DNA of 6,490 bases, from assembly GCA_900553845.1 (NCBI GenBank), contig USEW01000111.1, positions 1 to 6,490 on the forward strand, given 5' to 3'. Of the stretch, positions 5,879 to 6,490 are shown piece by piece. This DNA comes from an uncultured bacterium. GTDB taxonomy: Bacteria; Cyanobacteriota; Vampirovibrionia; Gastranaerophilales; Gastranaerophilaceae. The notes under the pieces were generated by a model. That model saw nothing but the letters and a program-made list of their open reading frames with translations, had not been told where the DNA came from and ran no database searches. How positions within the stretch are numbered: the first letter of the stretch is position 1; each line of letters opens with the position of its first letter. A program made the position numbers and the translations under genes.

Positions 5879-5910
5879 ACATTTTTATTTAAAGGTGGAA
5901 AAACGCATAA

Positions 5911-6357
5911 GTGAAAAAATTTAAGTTTCGGTTACAAACAGTACTTGAGTTAAAGTCTAAAATATTGGATGAAAAGTTGATTGAACTTTCAAAAATTCTT
6001 TCTCAAATTAAAGCTGAGGAGGATATTTTAAATGACTTAAACGAAAAACAAAATTCTTTAAATTTAGAAGTTTTAAGCCTTGTTTCAAATTCTTCAAATA
6101 TTAATGTCGAGCAGGTTATAAATTTAAAAAAATACTTGCCAAAATTAGAAAATAAAATTAAATCACAACTGCAACTTATTAATGATATGAAAAATGTGCT
6201 TGAATTAAAGCAGGATGAAGTTAATGCTGCATATCGTGATAAAGAAATTTTGGAAAAATTAAAAGATAAACAAAAAAATGCCTATTATAAAGAATTTGAA
6301 AAAACTCAAAATAATGAACTTGATGATATAACAATATGCAGATATAGTTTTTCGTAA
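5911..6357 (+). CDS. fliJ: Flagellar export chaperone / ATPase-complex protein FliJ
   Basis: FliJ is the small coiled-coil stalk of the flagellar type III export ATPase complex: it sits in the FliI hexamer and contacts FlhA at the base of the flagellum. The 148-residue length is typical. The N-terminal KKFKFRLQTVLELKSK (2-17) is the most conserved FliJ stretch. The rest is almost entirely charged heptad-like helix: one arm about 15-60, a break with NSSNINV (about 60-67), and a second arm about 68-135 including KYLPKLENKIKSQ and LEKLKDKQKNAYYKEFEKTQ. The tail ELDDITICRYS resembles the usual E-x-LDE-R ending. The start is GTG at 5911, immediately after an in-frame TAA (5908-5910), so no longer start is possible; AAAGGTGG at 5891-5898 is the SD, 12 bases upstream. 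No fliI or fliH lies before it in the window, unlike many flagellar operons. The next gene begins 27 bases downstream. Confidence 0.88.
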   Translation: MKKFKFRLQTVLELKSKILDEKLIELSKILSQIKAEEDILNDLNEKQNSLNLEVLSLVSNSSNINVEQVINLKKYLPKLENKIKSQLQLINDMKNVLELKQDEVNAAYRDKEILEKLKDKQKNAYYKEFEKTQNNELDDITICRYSFS

Positions 6358-6384
6358 ATGAAAATATAATTAAGGAATGCATTT

Positions 6385-6490
6385 ATGACAACAAATGATA
6401 TTTTGAATTTAAATAATTTATTAAAACCTCAAATTTCAAATGAAAATAATTTGAATAATGCTTTTGATAAAACTTTTAAATATAAAAAAG
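6385..6490 (+). CDS. N-terminal fragment of an unidentified gene after fliJ (possible hook-length control protein FliK)
   Basis: An ATG at 6385 has a good SD, TAAGGAA at 6371-6377, about 8 bases upstream, and its frame stays open to the window end (35 codons, 3' end outside). The visible start, MTTNDILNLNNLLKPQISNE, then NNLNNAFDKTFKYKK, is rich in Asn, Lys and Leu, with no signal peptide or membrane segment, and matches no family I recognise. FliK often follows fliJ in flagellar operons and has a disordered, poorly conserved N-terminus, so fliK is a reasonable guess from position only. Spacing to fliJ (27 bases) suggests co-transcription. Confidence 0.6.
   Translation, partial: MTTNDILNLNNLLKPQISNENNLNNAFDKTFKYKK

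Noticed and set aside
1..6490. CRISPR array, insertion sequence, phage genes, tRNA or rRNA
   Set aside because: No regularly spaced repeats, transposase or integrase motifs, or cloverleaf/rRNA-like conserved stretches were seen; the window is nearly all housekeeping coding sequence.

Overview
The window is AT-rich and entirely plus-strand. It reads as a compact chromosomal segment of ordinary housekeeping genes and not as a mobile or accessory island. Three things point to a non-photosynthetic relative of the Cyanobacteria, most likely the Melainabacteria/Vampirovibrionia (Gastranaerophilales type). EF-P and the biotin carboxyl carrier gene are adjacent (efp-accB), an order I associate with cyanobacteria. 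The EF-P protein itself has a cyanobacterial flavour (W20, HVKPGKG loop, TFRAGE). Yet flagellar genes sit a few kb away, and canonical cyanobacteria lack flagella. A GT9 glycosyltransferase suggests a Gram-negative envelope. The assignment is inference; no database search was possible.

Layout. 1-231: C-terminal part of an IspF-like protein (MEP isoprenoid pathway) whose tail looks short and divergent. 290-1348: efp and accB, tightly packed. 1354-1392: a strong hairpin followed by a T-rich tract, probably a terminator or attenuator. 1421-5804: four close-packed genes: accC, a heptosyltransferase-family (GT9) glycosyltransferase, a PLP-dependent methionine gamma-lyase-family ('aluminium resistance') protein, and an RsuA/RluB-type pseudouridine synthase. 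Gaps there are 6, 1 and 3 bases, and the last three genes have no clear Shine-Dalgarno sequence, so they are probably translationally coupled. 5805-5910: a 106-base gap with a promoter candidate and two small dyads. 5911-6490: fliJ (GTG start) and the start of the next gene, possibly fliK.

Functionally, AccB and AccC form the biotin carboxylase half of acetyl-CoA carboxylase (fatty-acid synthesis). EF-P and the pseudouridine synthase serve the ribosome, GT9 serves the cell envelope, and FliJ belongs to the flagellar export apparatus. I saw no CRISPR array, transposase, tRNA, rRNA or defence system. The most notable points are the incomplete IspF tail, the hairpin splitting accB from accC, a minicistron-like leader overlapping the efp start, the SD-less gene starts, and the flagellar promoter region with its dyads. 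I did not find a convincing new multi-gene system.
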